Of a stretch of 64,000 nucleotides of DNA, positions 63,996 to 64,000 are shown piece after piece. Each line of letters begins with the position of its first letter. Position 1 is the first letter of the stretch. The position numbers and the translations under genes are program-made. The notes beneath the pieces are model-generated. The model made no database searches. It was not told where the DNA came from and saw nothing but the letters and a program-made list of their open reading frames with translations. Source of the stretch: Rhizobiales bacterium 64-17 (GTDB lineage: Bacteria > Pseudomonadota > Alphaproteobacteria > Rhizobiales > Xanthobacteraceae); contig MKWA01000008.1 in NCBI GenBank assembly GCA_001899285.1, forward strand, positions 186,001 to 250,000, in the 5' to 3' direction.

Positions 63996-64000
63996 CTGTC

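Overview
The window is GC-rich, gene-dense bacterial chromosome. Gene content and protein style suggest an alphaproteobacterium of the order Hyphomicrobiales (Rhizobiales), plausibly near Xanthobacteraceae or Nitrobacteraceae. Pointers are a TIGR02301 protein, a DUF6894 protein, a Rhizobiales-type SleB cell wall hydrolase, TAXI-TRAP and Bug uptake proteins, and short palindromic repeats of the kind seen in Bradyrhizobium relatives. This placement is inference, because there is no rRNA in the window. I see no CRISPR array, insertion sequence, prophage or replication origin. There is one tRNA gene, tRNA-Pro(CGG).

Left part (1-27.1 kb): housekeeping and metabolism. It starts with the 3' end of ppdK. 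Then come a PAS-containing chemoreceptor, a TAXI-TRAP uptake system (fused permease plus binding protein), a SleB-type cell wall hydrolase, an MFS carrier and an AcuI/YhdH-type reductase. A tightly overlapped minus-strand operon follows (ygfZ, tag, HD hydrolase, tyrosine phosphatase, thioesterase). Next are a two-receiver response regulator, a NUDIX hydrolase, a SRAP DNA-protein crosslink enzyme, a GNAT acetyltransferase, a GlcD-like flavoprotein, and tsaC lying back to back with tRNA-Pro. The tamA-tamB pair for outer-membrane protein assembly closes this part.

Middle part (27.2-45.0 kb): a Wzx/Wzy-dependent exopolysaccharide locus that is visibly more AT-rich than its flanks. A minus-strand unit (sugar transferase, acyltransferase, GDP-mannose synthesis) diverges from a plus-strand unit (OPX export lipoprotein, outer-membrane beta-barrel, Wzc-like copolymerase/BY-kinase, GT4, FkbM methyltransferase, pyruvyl transferase). 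The 662-bp AT-rich spacer between them probably holds both promoters. A second divergent pair follows: Wzx plus a fused GT4-GT26 glycosyltransferase on the minus strand, and a GH5 glycanase plus Wzy-like polymerase on the plus strand. Together they could build, decorate (acyl, pyruvyl), flip, polymerise, export and trim a polymer from a repeat unit of roughly four sugars.

Right part (45.0-64 kb): hutH diverges from a HutC-type repressor. An identical 18-bp palindrome lies in the hutH-hutC spacer and again in the spacer between a DUF6282 metal-dependent hydrolase and an MFS transporter, so these genes look like one small regulon. Next come a RidA protein, a Bug binding protein, an IlvD/Edd-family sugar-acid dehydratase flanked by palindromic repeats, rnk, a nitroreductase, an MBL hydrolase, a membrane operon (YjgN/DUF898, M48 peptidase, DUF1499), an acyl-CoA ligase, an extensin-like protein and a Tat-exported metallophosphoesterase.
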